The notes under the pieces were generated by a model. It saw only the letters and a program-made list of their open reading frames with translations. It was not told the origin of the DNA and searched no databases. This document shows positions 26,547-36,312 of a DNA stretch of 64,000 nt, piece after piece. Location: positions 4,239,001 through 4,303,000 of the forward strand of contig CAKNFJ010000001.1 in the NCBI GenBank assembly GCA_930633495.1, given 5' to 3'. Each line of letters opens with the position of its first letter. Positions within the stretch are counted from its first letter, which is position 1. Both the position numbers and the translations under genes were made by a program. The stretch is from Hyphomicrobiales bacterium (GTDB lineage Bacteria > Pseudomonadota > Alphaproteobacteria > Rhizobiales > Beijerinckiaceae).

Positions 26547-26577
26547 AGTCTGCACCTTCCCATGATGGTAAGGTCAA
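26547..26577 (-). promoter_or_regulatory. CueR-type copper promoter
   Basis: On the minus strand TTGACC (complement 26572-26577) and CAGACT (26547-26552) are separated by 19 bases. The spacer holds an ACCTT...AAGGT dyad, the pattern bound by CueR-like MerR-family copper sensors. It drives the HMA chaperone and DUF411 genes. Confidence 0.75.
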
Positions 26578-26728
26578 GTGGCGTTTCATCACGACGCGCC
26601 GATGTCGCGACGGCACGTACCTTTCGAGGGCGCTCTTGCGAAGGCGGACAACCCCGTGTCCGCCCGTTTTCATTGGTTCGGAGCAGGACTGACCTCGTTG
26701 CGAGCCAGGCTCCATCCGGGCTGGCGCA

Positions 26729-27406
26729 TCAGTGCTTGTTCGGGGTGTCGTCGTCAGCACCATCGGATCCGCCGGGCATCATGGCACCGCCGGGTCCCAT
26801 CATTCCCCGCCCCATCATGCCTTGCCCCATCATGCCTCGGCTGCCCATCCGGACGAGGACCGGCAGCCGCCGCTTCTGGGCCTCGTCGAGGGTCGCGTGG
26901 AGCGGCGCGGCAGCGTCCGCGAGTTTGCGCATGGCGTCGGATCCCTGGCTCATATGATCGGCCATGGTGCGCAGCATGCTCACCGGATCGTTTGCCGTCG
27001 TCCCTCCTGTCTGGCGCATGGCCTGCATATGGCTGAGGTGAAGGGTCGCCAGATTCCGGAGCGCGGTTTCGACAGGGGGCCATAGCTTTTCCTGGTCGGC
27101 GGTCAGCCTCAGCCCGGCATGGATGGACGCGATATGGGCTTCGGCGAAGGCACTCATATCCTCGGTCGAGAATTGGCCCATCATCCCTTGGCTGCCGCCG
27201 GGCATGCCTTGACCCTGCATCATCTGGCCCATGGGCATCGGCATTCCGGATTGGCCGGGCATCGCCTGAGGTTTTCCCGGCGCTGTGGATTGGGCCTGCG
27301 CCTTGGGGGCATTACCTGGATGGTGCGGGTCACTGGAAGTCGGCGCCTGGGCCAGCGTGGGCCCGGCAAGGGTAACCAGGACGGTCGCGAGAACGGACAT
27401 CTTCAT
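26729..27406 (-). CDS. Spy/CpxP-like periplasmic protein with Met-rich segments
   Basis: This 225-residue exported protein (signal ends TLAQA) has a Met-Gly-Gln-Pro-rich segment (residues ~48-75), a helical LTxxQ-like region (LRLTADQEKLWPPVE) and a second Met-Gly-rich tail (RGMMGQGMMGRGMMG). LTxxQ proteins are chaperone-like, and the Met clusters are probable Cu(I) ligands. It stands between the copper chaperone and the DUF2933 gene on the same strand. Confidence 0.75.
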   Translation of the reverse strand: MKMSVLATVLVTLAGPTLAQAPTSSDPHHPGNAPKAQAQSTAPGKPQAMPGQSGMPMPMGQMMQGQGMPGGSQGMMGQFSTEDMSAFAEAHIASIHAGLRLTADQEKLWPPVETALRNLATLHLSHMQAMRQTGGTTANDPVSMLRTMADHMSQGSDAMRKLADAAAPLHATLDEAQKRRLPVLVRMGSRGMMGQGMMGRGMMGPGGAMMPGGSDGADDDTPNKH

Positions 27407-27544
27407 GGCAGTGTCTCCTTTGAGCGGTCAAAAAGGGCAAGAACGGCGTCGGCGCAGCTTTCGCGGAATGGCCGCAGGCAGCGCCGATCAGGTTGCGTCG
27501 GGCGCAGCCATTGGTCCCGGGGCCGCAAGGGCCCCAATGTTCTC

Positions 27545-27568
27545 GGCCGGGCCGCAGACGGCCCGGCC
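27545..27568. terminator. Strong GC hairpin after the DUF2933 gene
   Basis: A perfect 10-bp stem GGCCGGGCCG/CGGCCCGGCC with a four-base loop lies nine bases beyond the DUF2933 stop, and a second hairpin (GGGGCC/GGCCCC) follows at about 27519-27535. No T-run is present. It probably separates DUF2933 from the Spy-like gene. Confidence 0.5.
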
Positions 27569-27576
27569 TTGGGCGG

Positions 27577-27810
27577 TCACTCCCGCTTGTCGTGGTGGCC
27601 GTGGCCGCCGTGCATGAACAGATGCATCAGGGGGCAGGCCAGCAGCAGGAGGTAGGGCAGTGCGGTCACGATATGACCGCCGTGGTTCGCGAGGAGGTAG
27701 ATGCCGAGAGCGGCCAACGCGAGCGAGCAGACCCAACCCAGGGGCGTGTTGATCAGCAGGGTCCGCCAGGTTCGTGGCGACTCGGGGGCAGGAGTCGGTG
27801 TGGTGGGCAT
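27577..27810 (-). CDS. DUF2933 small membrane protein
   Basis: The 77-residue protein has two hydrophobic segments (LGWVCSLALAALGIYLLANHGG and ALPYLLLLACPLMHLFMHGGHGHH) and a His-rich end, features of the DUF2933 family found in copper and heavy-metal islands. The ATG at 27808-27810 fits the family length; a longer frame upstream is not needed. Confidence 0.75.
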   Translation of the reverse strand: MPTTPTPAPESPRTWRTLLINTPLGWVCSLALAALGIYLLANHGGHIVTALPYLLLLACPLMHLFMHGGHGHHDKRE

Positions 27811-27937
27811 GTCGATCTCTCCCGGTGCGGAGCGTGCCGATCTTGGACGTTGCTTGCGAACGGCGCCTTGAGCGAAATCAAGCGGGGTACCGGAAAGGCT
27901 CGTTCCGCCCACCCGGTCTGCTCCCGCTTCCTGACAC

Positions 27938-28939
27938 CTAGCGGGCGGCGATGCCGTTCGGCCCCTTTCCGACCGGATAGGACTTCCCGGCCGAGAGGCT
28001 GCCGAGATCGATCGCGGAGATGGTGTTCGCGTAGGTGTTCGTGACGTAGGCCGTGCGACCGTCGCGAGCGATGACGATGCCGTGCGCTCCCTTGCCGACC
28101 GTCACGTTCCGGATCAGCTTGCCGTCCTCGATCGCGACGACCGACACCCGGTTGTCCGGTTTCGCCGCCGAGCCCTGGTTCGCGACCAGGGCGGCCTTGC
28201 CGTCCGGCGTAACGTAGACCTGCACGGGTCCGTTTCCGACGGAGGCCTTCCGCAGCACCTTGCGAGTGTCGACGTCGATGATGGCGACCTTGTCCTCGCC
28301 GTTGAGCGAGACCACGAGGATGCGGCCGCTCCGGTCGAACGCGACCTGGACCGGCCGCTTTCCGACGGAGATATGCATGGCCTTCTCCGGATTGCGCGTA
28401 TCCACCAACGAGACCGTGTCGCTCTTCATGTTGGCGACCGCGAGCAGGTTTCCGTCCGGCGATAGGCGCAGTCCATGCGGGTAGTTCTGCACGGGGATGC
28501 GACCGGTTACCCTACGCCCCGGGATGTCGACCACCACCACCGAGTTGGTTTCGGCGTCGGTCAGATAGGCGAAATGCCCCTGTGCGTCGGGAACGACATG
28601 CGCCGGATGCCCTCCCACGGTCACGACCTGCGGCGCGCCGGGCGCGTCGCCAGCGACGTCCATGAGAACGAGTTGCCCGCCTGCGGAGCCGTGAGCCGCG
28701 TGGCTGCCGGACTGTGCCGCAGGCATGCCGGTCGCCAGGATGAGGCGGCCATCGGCGGTGACGTCGACGTTGTGCGGCGAGATCGGAATCGCCGCGGTGG
28801 TGGTTTTCGAGGTCTGCGAGTCGATGATTGAGAGGCTCTGCCCGTTCTCATTGGCAACGACGATCGTGTCGGCCCGGGCGCTGGCGGCACCAAGGGATGT
28901 GACGAGGGCGAGTGCAATCTGGGTTCCGCGTGCGAACAT
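27938..28939 (-). CDS. YncE-like periplasmic beta-propeller protein
   Basis: The 333-residue protein has a signal peptide (ALVTSLGAASARA) and repeated blade motifs such as HVVPDAQGHFAYLTD, LRLSPDGNLLAVAN and VYVTPDGKAALVAN, as in YncE and cytochrome-d1-like propellers. No haem motif is seen. Such proteins occur in copper clusters and may bind or scaffold a periplasmic partner. The start is the ATG with complement at 28937-28939. Confidence 0.75.
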   Translation of the reverse strand: MFARGTQIALALVTSLGAASARADTIVVANENGQSLSIIDSQTSKTTTAAIPISPHNVDVTADGRLILATGMPAAQSGSHAAHGSAGGQLVLMDVAGDAPGAPQVVTVGGHPAHVVPDAQGHFAYLTDAETNSVVVVDIPGRRVTGRIPVQNYPHGLRLSPDGNLLAVANMKSDTVSLVDTRNPEKAMHISVGKRPVQVAFDRSGRILVVSLNGEDKVAIIDVDTRKVLRKASVGNGPVQVYVTPDGKAALVANQGSAAKPDNRVSVVAIEDGKLIRNVTVGKGAHGIVIARDGRTAYVTNTYANTISAIDLGSLSAGKSYPVGKGPNGIAAR

Positions 28940-29031
28940 CGCATTGTCCTTCCGAATTCGAATTGAACAGGGTCCCGGTGCCCACGCAGGCCGCGACATC
29001 ACGGAAGCGGCGGGGTCGGGATTCGGTTGGG

Positions 29032-29445
29032 TTACGCGATGGATTTTGGCGGTTTGAATCGCACCTCCGGGATTGCCCCGGCCAGCATCAGGTCATTCCC
29101 GGGCTGGAGGCAGATGGCTTCGGGCCATCCCGGGAAAGGGGCACCGGCACGGATCATCGCCGGGGGAACGACGAGGCAGCTCGAGGAAGCGCCGAGACAA
29201 TCCTGGTCACAGGAAGGGCCGCCCGCCGTTCCCTCGGCGCTGTCTTGATCCGCGTTACGGCCGTGATGGATGGAGGCCGCCGCCGGGTCGACGTGCCCAT
29301 GCTCCATGACCAACGACAGGTGCGTGGCAGGACCGGGCGCCGAAAAGGCAGGCGTCGCCATGCGACCGACCACGAGAACCATCGCGGCGACCGCGAGGAG
29401 CATGGCCATCAGCGGAGACAGAGCTTTTTTGCGACGCCTCTTCAT
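29032..29445 (-). CDS. Exported small protein of the copper cluster, unknown function
   Basis: The 137-residue product has basic residues followed by one hydrophobic helix (PLMAMLLAVAAMVLVVGRM), then a region with His-Gly-His and Cys residues (SCDQDCLGASSSCLV). I do not recognise a domain. It lies between the P1B-ATPase and YncE-like genes on the same strand, so a metal-linked role is likely. The start is the ATG whose complement is at 29443-29445. Confidence 0.55.
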   Translation of the reverse strand: MKRRRKKALSPLMAMLLAVAAMVLVVGRMATPAFSAPGPATHLSLVMEHGHVDPAAASIHHGRNADQDSAEGTAGGPSCDQDCLGASSSCLVVPPAMIRAGAPFPGWPEAICLQPGNDLMLAGAIPEVRFKPPKSIA

Positions 29446-29542
29446 TGCAGGAAGTCTACCCGGTTGGCGGACCGAAACCTTGCGCTGCATCAAACAGTCG
29501 GACGGACCGGGCGGCTCCCAATGGAACTGCCCGGCCCGGCAA

Positions 29543-31924
29543 CTACAGTCGTACCGCGCGCAGGCGGATCGCGTTGCCGATCACGCTGACCGACGACAGT
29601 GCCATCGCGGCCGCCGCGATGATCGGCGACAGCAGGATGCCGAAGAACGGAAACAGCACTCCCGCCGCCACGGGCACGCCGAGCGCATTGTAGATGAAGG
29701 CGAAGAACAGGTTCTGGCGGATGTTTCGCATCACGGCCTGCGACAGCCGTCGCGCCCGCACGATTCCGGTGAGGTCGCCTTTCAGCAGGGTCACGCCCGC
29801 ACTTTCCATCGCCACGTCGGTGCCCGTGCCCATGGCGATGCCGACATCCGCCGCCGCCAGCGCCGGCGCGTCGTTGACGCCGTCGCCCGCCATGGCGACC
29901 ACCCTGCCGTCTGCCTTGTAACGCTGGACCACGGCACTCTTCTGGTCGGGCAGGACCTCGGCCTCGACCTCGTCGATTCCGAGCCGCCTGGCGACCGCCT
30001 TCGCGGTGGTCCAGTTGTCGCCGGTGAGCATCACGACCCGGATGCCTTCCGCCCTGAGCCCGGCGAGCGCCTCCGGCGTCGAACTCTTGACCGGATCCGC
30101 AATTGCGATGGCACCCGCCACCTTCCCGCCGATTCCGGCGAAGATCACCGTGGCGCCGTCCTCGCGCAACTTGTCCGCCTGCTCCGCCAGGCGAGCTGGA
30201 TCGATGCCATGCTCGGTCAGGAAGGCCGCGTTGCCGAGCACGACGCGCCGTCCCTCGACGGTACCCAGCGCTCCCTTGCCGGTGGGCGAGTCGAAATCGG
30301 CGACCGGCGCGGTGGCGATACCCTGCTTGTCGGCGGCCGCGACGATGGCCAGCGCCAACGGATGCTCGCTTGCCCGTTCCACGCTGGCTGACAGGCGCAG
30401 GATTTCGGCTTCGTCAAAACCCGGAGCCGGAACCACGGCAGTCACGGATGGCTTGCCCTCCGTGAGGGTTCCGGTCTTGTCGACCACGAGGGTGTCGACC
30501 TTCTCCATGTGTTCCAAGGCCTCGGCATTCTTGATCAGAACGCCCGCCTGGGCGCCGCGGCCGACCCCGACCATGATCGACATTGGCGTGGCGAGACCAA
30601 GCGCGCACGGACAGGCGATGATGAGGACCGCGACGGCCGCAACGAGGCCGTAGGAGAACCGCGGCTCCGGACCCCAGAACGCCCACGCGATGAAGGCGAG
30701 TGCCGCAATGCCGATGACCGCGGGCACGAAGTAGCCCGAGACGTGATCGGCCAATCGCTGGATCGGGGCGCGGCTGCGCTGGGCCTCCGCCACCAGTTGG
30801 ACGATCCGCGACAACATCGTGTCGTGCCCAACCTTCTGCGCCTCGATCACGAGTCCGCCGGACTGGTTCATCGTGCCCCCGATGGCCGCGGCCCCCGCTT
30901 CCTTGGTGACCGGCATCGACTCGCCCGTGACCATCGACTCGTCGACCGCGCTGCGTCCCTCGACGACGACGCCGTCGACCGGGACCTTCTCGCCCGGCCG
31001 CACCCGCAGACGGTCGCCGACCTGCACGGTGTCGAGCTGGACCTCCTGCTCGGTGCCGTCGGGCATGATCCTGCGGGCCGTCTTGGGCGCGAGGTCGAGC
31101 AGGGCGCGAATGGCCCCGCTGGTGCTCTCCCGTGCCCGCAACTCGAGGACCTGCCCGAGCAAGACGAGAACCGTGATGACGGAGGCCGCTTCGAAGTACA
31201 CGGCCACCGAGCCGTCATGACCTCGGAACGCAGCCGGGAAGATCCCGGGCGCCAGCGTCGCCACCATGCTGTAGACCCAGGCCACGCCCGTGCCCATGGC
31301 GATGAGGGTGAACATGTTGAGGTTGCGCGAGACCAGGGACTGCCAGCCGCGCTCGAAGAACGGCCAGCCGGCCCACAGCACGACCGGTGTCGCGAGCAGC
31401 ATCTGGATCCAGTTCGAGGTCTGCTGGCCGACATAGTGGCCCAGACCTGTCAGGTGACCGCCCATTTCCAACACGACCACGGGCAGGGAGAGCGCGAGTC
31501 CGATCCAGAACCGGCGCGTCATGTCGATCAGTTCGTGGCTGGGGCCGGTCTCCGCCGTCGCGAGCACCGGTTCGAGCGCCATTCCGCAGATCGGACAAGA
31601 GCCTGGTCCCACCTGTCTGATCTGGGGATGCATCGGGCAGGTGTAGATCGTGCCTTCCGGCACGGGTTCCGCCGTCCGGGCCGCCGCTGGCTCGACGTAT
31701 TTGGCGGGCTCCGCCATGAATTTCGACTGGCAGCCGGAGGAGCAGAAGTAATAGGGCTTGCCCCCGTACTGCGCCCGGTGCGTCGTCGCGTGCGGGTCGA
31801 CCGTCATCCCGCAGACCGGGTCCTTTACCTTCCCGGCTTCTCCCTCGTGCTCATGATGATGTCCCCCATGGGCGCCATGGTCATGATGATGGCCATGGCC
31901 CTTGCTGGTTGGGGTGTCGGTCAT
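29543..31924 (-). CDS. P1B-type copper-exporting ATPase with YHS and Cys-rich N-terminus
   Basis: The 793-residue protein has a His-rich start ([18 protein letters not shown]), a YHS domain ([19 protein letters not shown]), a metal-binding domain (YTCPMHPQI then [10 protein letters not shown]) and a full P-type ATPase. The ATPase has TGESMPV, the CPC channel motif ([13 protein letters not shown]), the phosphorylated [15 protein letters not shown] and [10 protein letters not shown]. It exports Cu(I), or Ag(I), from the cytosol. The start at 31922-31924 has GGAGA upstream and a MerR-type promoter 36 bases away. Confidence 0.92.
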   Translation of the reverse strand: MTDTPTSKGHGHHHDHGAHGGHHHEHEGEAGKVKDPVCGMTVDPHATTHRAQYGGKPYYFCSSGCQSKFMAEPAKYVEPAAARTAEPVPEGTIYTCPMHPQIRQVGPGSCPICGMALEPVLATAETGPSHELIDMTRRFWIGLALSLPVVVLEMGGHLTGLGHYVGQQTSNWIQMLLATPVVLWAGWPFFERGWQSLVSRNLNMFTLIAMGTGVAWVYSMVATLAPGIFPAAFRGHDGSVAVYFEAASVITVLVLLGQVLELRARESTSGAIRALLDLAPKTARRIMPDGTEQEVQLDTVQVGDRLRVRPGEKVPVDGVVVEGRSAVDESMVTGESMPVTKEAGAAAIGGTMNQSGGLVIEAQKVGHDTMLSRIVQLVAEAQRSRAPIQRLADHVSGYFVPAVIGIAALAFIAWAFWGPEPRFSYGLVAAVAVLIIACPCALGLATPMSIMVGVGRGAQAGVLIKNAEALEHMEKVDTLVVDKTGTLTEGKPSVTAVVPAPGFDEAEILRLSASVERASEHPLALAIVAAADKQGIATAPVADFDSPTGKGALGTVEGRRVVLGNAAFLTEHGIDPARLAEQADKLREDGATVIFAGIGGKVAGAIAIADPVKSSTPEALAGLRAEGIRVVMLTGDNWTTAKAVARRLGIDEVEAEVLPDQKSAVVQRYKADGRVVAMAGDGVNDAPALAAADVGIAMGTGTDVAMESAGVTLLKGDLTGIVRARRLSQAVMRNIRQNLFFAFIYNALGVPVAAGVLFPFFGILLSPIIAAAAMALSSVSVIGNAIRLRAVRL

Positions 31925-31960
31925 GACGGTTCTCCGCATATGCATCGATGAGCTGACGCA

Positions 31961-31991
31961 AGGTTGAGGATTCCCATGATGGGAAGGTCAA
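31961..31991 (-). promoter_or_regulatory. CueR-type promoter of the copper ATPase gene
   Basis: Minus-strand TTGACC (31986-31991) and CAACCT (31961-31966) are 19 bases apart, with CCCATCATGGG as dyad centre in the spacer. The same design precedes the HMA chaperone gene at 26547-26577. Confidence 0.75.
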
Positions 31992-32086
31992 GTACTTGCC
32001 TCCGGGGCCTCTACATCGACGCGATCGAGGCGGATCTCGACCTCGGTGAACCACCCCAAGGCTTGCTCCACCCAGGTGTCCCGAAT

Positions 32087-32136
32087 GGCCGATCCGGCGC
32101 AAGCAAACCGGGAAATGCCTGCGCCCCGGATCGGCC
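32087..32136. terminator. Inverted repeat after cusF-like gene
   Basis: A perfect 11-bp stem GGCCGATCCGG/CCGGATCGGCC with a 28-base loop lies seven bases beyond the CusF-like stop. It probably ends the copper oxidase operon before the ATPase promoter. Confidence 0.55.
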
Positions 32137-32143
32137 GTTTAGG

Positions 32144-32422
32144 TTACTTCGCCTTTTGAAGCTTGGTGACCGTGATCTGGCCGTTGACGCGGTCGGCGTC
32201 GAACTTGATCTTGTCCCCGGCCTTCAGCCCTTTGAGCATGGCGGGATCGCCAGCCCGGAACACCATGGTCATGGCGTCCATGTCGAGGTTCTTGATGGCG
32301 CCGTGGTTGATGGTGAGCTTGCCCTGAGCCTCGTCGACCTTGGTGACGGTGCCGCTGACCGACTGGGCGGCAGCCGGTAGCGCGACCATCAGGAATGCGA
32401 GGGTGGCGGTGGTCTTCAGCAT
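32144..32422 (-). CDS. CusF-like periplasmic copper-binding protein
   Basis: The 92-residue protein has a signal peptide (FLMVALPAAAQS) and an OB-like CusF fold. LTINHGAIKNLDMDAMTM supplies the His and Met ligands for Cu(I). It is the last gene of the TolC-oxidase-cupredoxin run and starts 23 bases after the cupredoxin stop. Confidence 0.85.
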   Translation of the reverse strand: MLKTTATLAFLMVALPAAAQSVSGTVTKVDEAQGKLTINHGAIKNLDMDAMTMVFRAGDPAMLKGLKAGDKIKFDADRVNGQITVTKLQKAK

Positions 32423-32445
32423 GGGATGATCCTTTCCTCTGACGC

Positions 32446-32928
32446 TTACTTGACGATGATCTTGCCGGTCATGCCGGCTTCCCGATGGCCGGGGATCAGG
32501 CAGGAGAAGTCGAACTCGCCCGCCTTGGTGAAGGCCCAGACGATCTCGCCGGTCTTCTTCGGCGCGAGCCGCTTGGCGTTCGGATCGTCATGTTCCATGT
32601 CGGGGTTCTTCTGCATCTCGATGGCATGCTTGAGGTTCTCCTCCAGCGTGGCCAGCACGAGTTCATGGTCGAGTTCGCCGTTGTTGCGAAGCTGGAAGCG
32701 AATCTGCTCGCCGCGACGCACCTCGATCCGGTCGGGGATGAAGGCCATCTTGCCGTCCTTCTCGCTCATCACGACCTGGACGATCCGGGCCGGTTTCTTG
32801 GGATCGCCCGCCTTGCCGTAAGCCGCCTCGTCGCCATGGCTGTGGCCGGCCGCGCCGGGCCCGGCAAACGCGGCGCCAGCCGACATCAAAAGTCCGATCG
32901 CGGCAAATTTGAACGGTGCTGTCTTCAT
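32446..32928 (-). CDS. Periplasmic cupredoxin
   Basis: The 160-residue exported protein has a plastocyanin/azurin-like domain with type 1 copper ligands: His in GELDHELVLA, then Cys, His and Met in FSCLIPGHREAGM. A HSHGDE segment follows the signal peptide. It probably carries copper or electrons for the oxidase encoded 28 bases upstream. Confidence 0.85.
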   Translation of the reverse strand: MKTAPFKFAAIGLLMSAGAAFAGPGAAGHSHGDEAAYGKAGDPKKPARIVQVVMSEKDGKMAFIPDRIEVRRGEQIRFQLRNNGELDHELVLATLEENLKHAIEMQKNPDMEHDDPNAKRLAPKKTGEIVWAFTKAGEFDFSCLIPGHREAGMTGKIIVK

Positions 32929-32956
32929 CTCTATCTCCGGAAGTGAATGTTCTGCG

Positions 32957-34393
32957 TCAGTGGTTGGAATGCGGGCTCTTGGCGGCGGGGCGCGGCTTGC
33001 CGTCGGGTCCGAGGCTCGGCTTACGCGGATCCTTCACGCGCCATTCGGTCGCATCGAGGCCGCTATCGGGCGATTTTGCGCGCGGCGCCTCGCTCAGCTT
33101 CTCGCCCTTGAGTTCGTAGGCGACGGTTCCTTCGGGGTGCTTGAACCAGCCGGGGTCCTTGTAGTCGTTCTTCGCCAGCCCCTCGCGGACCTTCACGACC
33201 GAGAACATGCCGCCCATCTCGACGGCGCCGAACTGGGCGAAGCCGGTCATCATCGGCAGGGTATTGTCCGGCAGCGGCATCTCCATCGAACCCATCTCGC
33301 CCATGCCGTTCGACCCCATCGGCATGTAGCCCGGCGCGATCTTCGCGATGCGCTTCGCCAGGTCCTTCTTGTTCACGCCGATATAGGTCTTCACCGAGTG
33401 GCCCATGGCGTTCATCGTGTGGTGCGACTTGTGGCAATGGATCGCCCAGTCGCCCGGCTCGTCGGCGACGAAGTCGAAGGCGCGCATCTGGCCGACGGCG
33501 CAGTCGATCGAGACCTCGGGCCAGGCGGCAGCGGGATCGACCCAGCCGCCATCCGTGCCCGAGACCTTGAACTCGTAGCCGTGCATGTGGATCGGGTGGT
33601 TGGTCATGGTCAGGTTGCCGAAGCGGATGCGGACCTTGTCGTCCTTGCCGACGACGAAGGGATCGATGCCGGGGAAGACCCGGCTGTTCCAGCACCACAT
33701 GTTGAAGTCGGTCATGGTGTTGACCTTCGGCACGTAGGACCCGGCCTCGATGTCGAAGGCGTTGAGCAGGAAGACGAAGTCGCGGTCGACGCGGCGGAAC
33801 GCCGGATCCTTCGGATGGACCACGAAGAAGCCCATCATGCCCATCGCCATCTGGACCATCTCGTCCGAATGCGGGTGGTACATGAAGGTGCCGGAGCGCC
33901 GGAGCTGGAATTCGTAGACGAAGGTCTTGCCCGGCGGGATATGCGGCTGGGTCAGCCCGCCGACGCCGTCCATGCCGTTGGGCAGGCGCTGGCCGTGCCA
34001 GTGAACGGCCGTGTTCTCCGGCAGCTTGTTGGTGACGTAGATGCGGACCTTGTCGCCTTCGACCGCCTCGATGGTTGGCCCCGGCGACTGGCCGTTGTAG
34101 CCCCACAGATGGGCCTTCATGCCCGGGGCGAGCTCTCGCACCACCGGCTCGGCGACGAGATGAAACTCCTTCCAGTCGCCGTTCATCCGCCAGGGCAGGG
34201 ACCAGCCGTTCAGGGTAACGACCGGCTGGTAGTCCGGCCCCGTGGTCGGCACGAGCGGCGACTGCGTCGTCGCGTCCTTCATGGTCGGGGCCTCGGGCAC
34301 CGCCGCGAAGGCGGTGCGCCCCGAAACGGCGGTCGCACCGGCCAACACGAGCCCGGACGAACCGATGAAGCCTCTGCGGGATAGGGATGTCAT
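32957..34393 (-). CDS. Multicopper oxidase, CopA/CueO type
   Basis: The 478-residue protein has a Tat signal (SLSRRGFIGSSG) and the copper-site motifs HWHG, HPHSDE, HPIHMHG and HCHKSHH. A Met-rich stretch (MPMGSNGMGEMGSMEM) near residue 385 may bind Cu(I). It probably oxidises Cu(I) to Cu(II) in the periplasm. It starts 14 bases after the TolC-like gene. Confidence 0.9.
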   Translation of the reverse strand: MTSLSRRGFIGSSGLVLAGATAVSGRTAFAAVPEAPTMKDATTQSPLVPTTGPDYQPVVTLNGWSLPWRMNGDWKEFHLVAEPVVRELAPGMKAHLWGYNGQSPGPTIEAVEGDKVRIYVTNKLPENTAVHWHGQRLPNGMDGVGGLTQPHIPPGKTFVYEFQLRRSGTFMYHPHSDEMVQMAMGMMGFFVVHPKDPAFRRVDRDFVFLLNAFDIEAGSYVPKVNTMTDFNMWCWNSRVFPGIDPFVVGKDDKVRIRFGNLTMTNHPIHMHGYEFKVSGTDGGWVDPAAAWPEVSIDCAVGQMRAFDFVADEPGDWAIHCHKSHHTMNAMGHSVKTYIGVNKKDLAKRIAKIAPGYMPMGSNGMGEMGSMEMPLPDNTLPMMTGFAQFGAVEMGGMFSVVKVREGLAKNDYKDPGWFKHPEGTVAYELKGEKLSEAPRAKSPDSGLDATEWRVKDPRKPSLGPDGKPRPAAKSPHSNH

Positions 34394-34407
34394 CTCGGAA
34401 AGCTCCT

Positions 34408-35940
34408 TCAGTGCCCGCCAGCGGCGTCACCGCCGGCAGCCGCCGCGGTGACCGTGGCGCCGCCGCCCCCGCTGCCGCCACCGATCAGCGCGTGCTTGAA
34501 GTCGGTATGGGCGATCCAGAAGTCACGCCGGGCGTTGATCGCCGCGACGTTCGACAGGATGCGGTTCCGAGCGTCGGTAATCAGATCGGTCACGTCGTTC
34601 AGCATGCCGCTGTATTGCAGCAACGACTCGTCCTGGATGATCTTCCGAAGCGGCAGCACGTTGTTCTGGTACTGGCGGGTGATGTCGTAATTGGCGCGAT
34701 AGGCGGTATAAGCCTCGCGCGCCTCGGAGCGGATATTGACCGCCTTTTCCGCCAACTTGTTGGCAGCCTGCATGTAGGTCTGTTCGGCGAGGGCGACCTT
34801 CGACTGGCCGAAATCATAGATCGGAATCTCGATCTCGAGTTCCAGTGTCTTGCTGCGGCTCGACTCGCGCTCGACATGGCCATGGTCGTTGATGACGCGT
34901 CCACGATCATAGGTGCGGCGGCCGAGCAGGTCGACATCGTTGACGAAGCGCGTCGCCTGGGTGAGCCCCAAGGACTTCGCCAGAACGTCGAGTTCGGCGC
35001 GCGCGACGCGCAGATCGATCCGCTTGCGCAGAGCTTCCGCTTCGACCGCCTTCACCGATTGCAGCTTCGGAAGGGGAGGCAGGCTGCCAAGCTGGAATTT
35101 GAGATCGTCGCCCCAGAGCCCAAGCTGGCGGACGAGGCGCTCGCGTTCCTGTCGCTGCTGCTGGCGCGCCTGTGCGAGCTGCACCGTCAACTCGGCTTCG
35201 AAGGCGTATTCCCGCGCCTGGTCGAGCTTGTTGACGCCGCCGGTTTCGCCGAGCCGCTTGAAAAGCTCGGAGGCAGCGTCGGCGGAAGCCTTGGCCTCCT
35301 GATAGAACGTGACCTGGGCGTTGGCGGCGACCGCCCGATAATATTGGCGGCGGGTATCCGCCGCCAACCTGAGCACCGCTTCGGCGGCACGCAGTTGTGC
35401 CGCCTGGAAGCGATCCTGAGCGATCTCCGCTCGGGCAGGCAGTGTCGCAAGCGCCAACAAACTCCCCGCGATCTGTCGTTCGATCTCGATCTCGAAGCGG
35501 CCGGAGAGCTTGGAGATGCCGAAGCTCGGATTGGGGGGCAGGCTGGCCGCAACCATCTGGGCCTCGGCCATGCCGAGCTCATTGAAGGCGGCCTGAAGGC
35601 CCCGGTTGTTGAGCAAGGCTATCTGCACGGCTGCATCCGCCGTCAGCGGCTTGCGCAGGAGTTGATCGACCCGGGCCTTCGTCGTGAGCTCCGCTTGATC
35701 GTCGCCGATCTTGACCACCTGCTTGCCGATATCGGCATAGGTTGCGGACTGGATTGCCCCCATGCCGCCGTCGGCCGAGAAGCTGGCGCAGCCTCCGAGA
35801 AGCGCGGCCGCCCCGATGAGCAGGGTCCAGCGCAACGAGCGGCGGCCGATCGGTAAGGTCGAAGGAAGCAAGGTCGGCCTTTCGGGGTCGGCTGGAAATC
35901 GTGGAATGAACGAAGCGGTCGGCTGGTCAGGCAAGGTCAT
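34408..35940 (-). CDS. TolC-family outer membrane lipoprotein
   Basis: The 510-residue protein has a lipobox (LLGGCASF) and the two helical repeats of outer-membrane efflux proteins (AVQIALLNNRGLQAAFNELGM and later DFGQSKVALAEQTYMQAANK). The C-terminus is Gly-Ala-rich. No RND pump or membrane-fusion gene is present in the window. The start at 35938-35940 overlaps the preceding lipoprotein stop (ATGA). Confidence 0.85.
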   Translation of the reverse strand: MTLPDQPTASFIPRFPADPERPTLLPSTLPIGRRSLRWTLLIGAAALLGGCASFSADGGMGAIQSATYADIGKQVVKIGDDQAELTTKARVDQLLRKPLTADAAVQIALLNNRGLQAAFNELGMAEAQMVAASLPPNPSFGISKLSGRFEIEIERQIAGSLLALATLPARAEIAQDRFQAAQLRAAEAVLRLAADTRRQYYRAVAANAQVTFYQEAKASADAASELFKRLGETGGVNKLDQAREYAFEAELTVQLAQARQQQRQERERLVRQLGLWGDDLKFQLGSLPPLPKLQSVKAVEAEALRKRIDLRVARAELDVLAKSLGLTQATRFVNDVDLLGRRTYDRGRVINDHGHVERESSRSKTLELEIEIPIYDFGQSKVALAEQTYMQAANKLAEKAVNIRSEAREAYTAYRANYDITRQYQNNVLPLRKIIQDESLLQYSGMLNDVTDLITDARNRILSNVAAINARRDFWIAHTDFKHALIGGGSGGGGATVTAAAAGGDAAGGH

Positions 35941-36170
35941 GACTTCGGTCCGACCTGGCGGTTGAGTTCCTTCCAATCCTTGGGCTCGGCCGGGCGGAAG
36001 GTGGAAGCACCGGCCGTCACGCTGCGATAGGCGACGGCGGGAACGCGGACGTTCGGATCGGCAGGTCGCGCCAGATGGTCTGGAACCGTGGCGGAGCAGG
36101 CACCGAGTGCCAGACCTACCGCCATCAGCAACGGCACCTTCATCAAGCTCACGATTCGGCTCCCTGTCAT
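35937..36170 (-). CDS. Small lipoprotein of the copper operon
   Basis: This 77-residue protein has a signal peptide with lipobox (LALGACSA) and no domain that I recognise. It overlaps the TolC-like gene by four bases and is divergent from the response regulator gene, so it is probably the first gene of the oxidase operon. A start at Met10 is also possible. Confidence 0.65.
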   Translation of the reverse strand: MTGSRIVSLMKVPLLMAVGLALGACSATVPDHLARPADPNVRVPAVAYRSVTAGASTFRPAEPKDWKELNRQVGPKS

Positions 36171-36312
36171 GATGCAACAGGGGTAACAGCGGCCGTCCGT
36201 CGGTGTCCGTTACAAATTGTTTCAATCCGGCAGGCGGCACTCCCTTCCGGGCGCGCTATACAAGTCCGGCTCGGCAGAAGCCGAGGCGCATTGCGGACTG
36301 GAAACGACGCGC

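Noticed and set aside
26747..26855. Repeated ATGATGGG-like units that look like a short tandem repeat or CRISPR
   Set aside because: They are the coding repeats for Met-Met-Gly clusters of the Spy-like protein; there are no spacers.
32000..32085. Short open minus-strand tract reading WVEQALGWFTEVEIRLDR before the copper ATPase promoter
   Set aside because: It has no start codon or ribosome site and overlaps an inverted repeat and promoter; it could be a gene remnant but cannot be supported.
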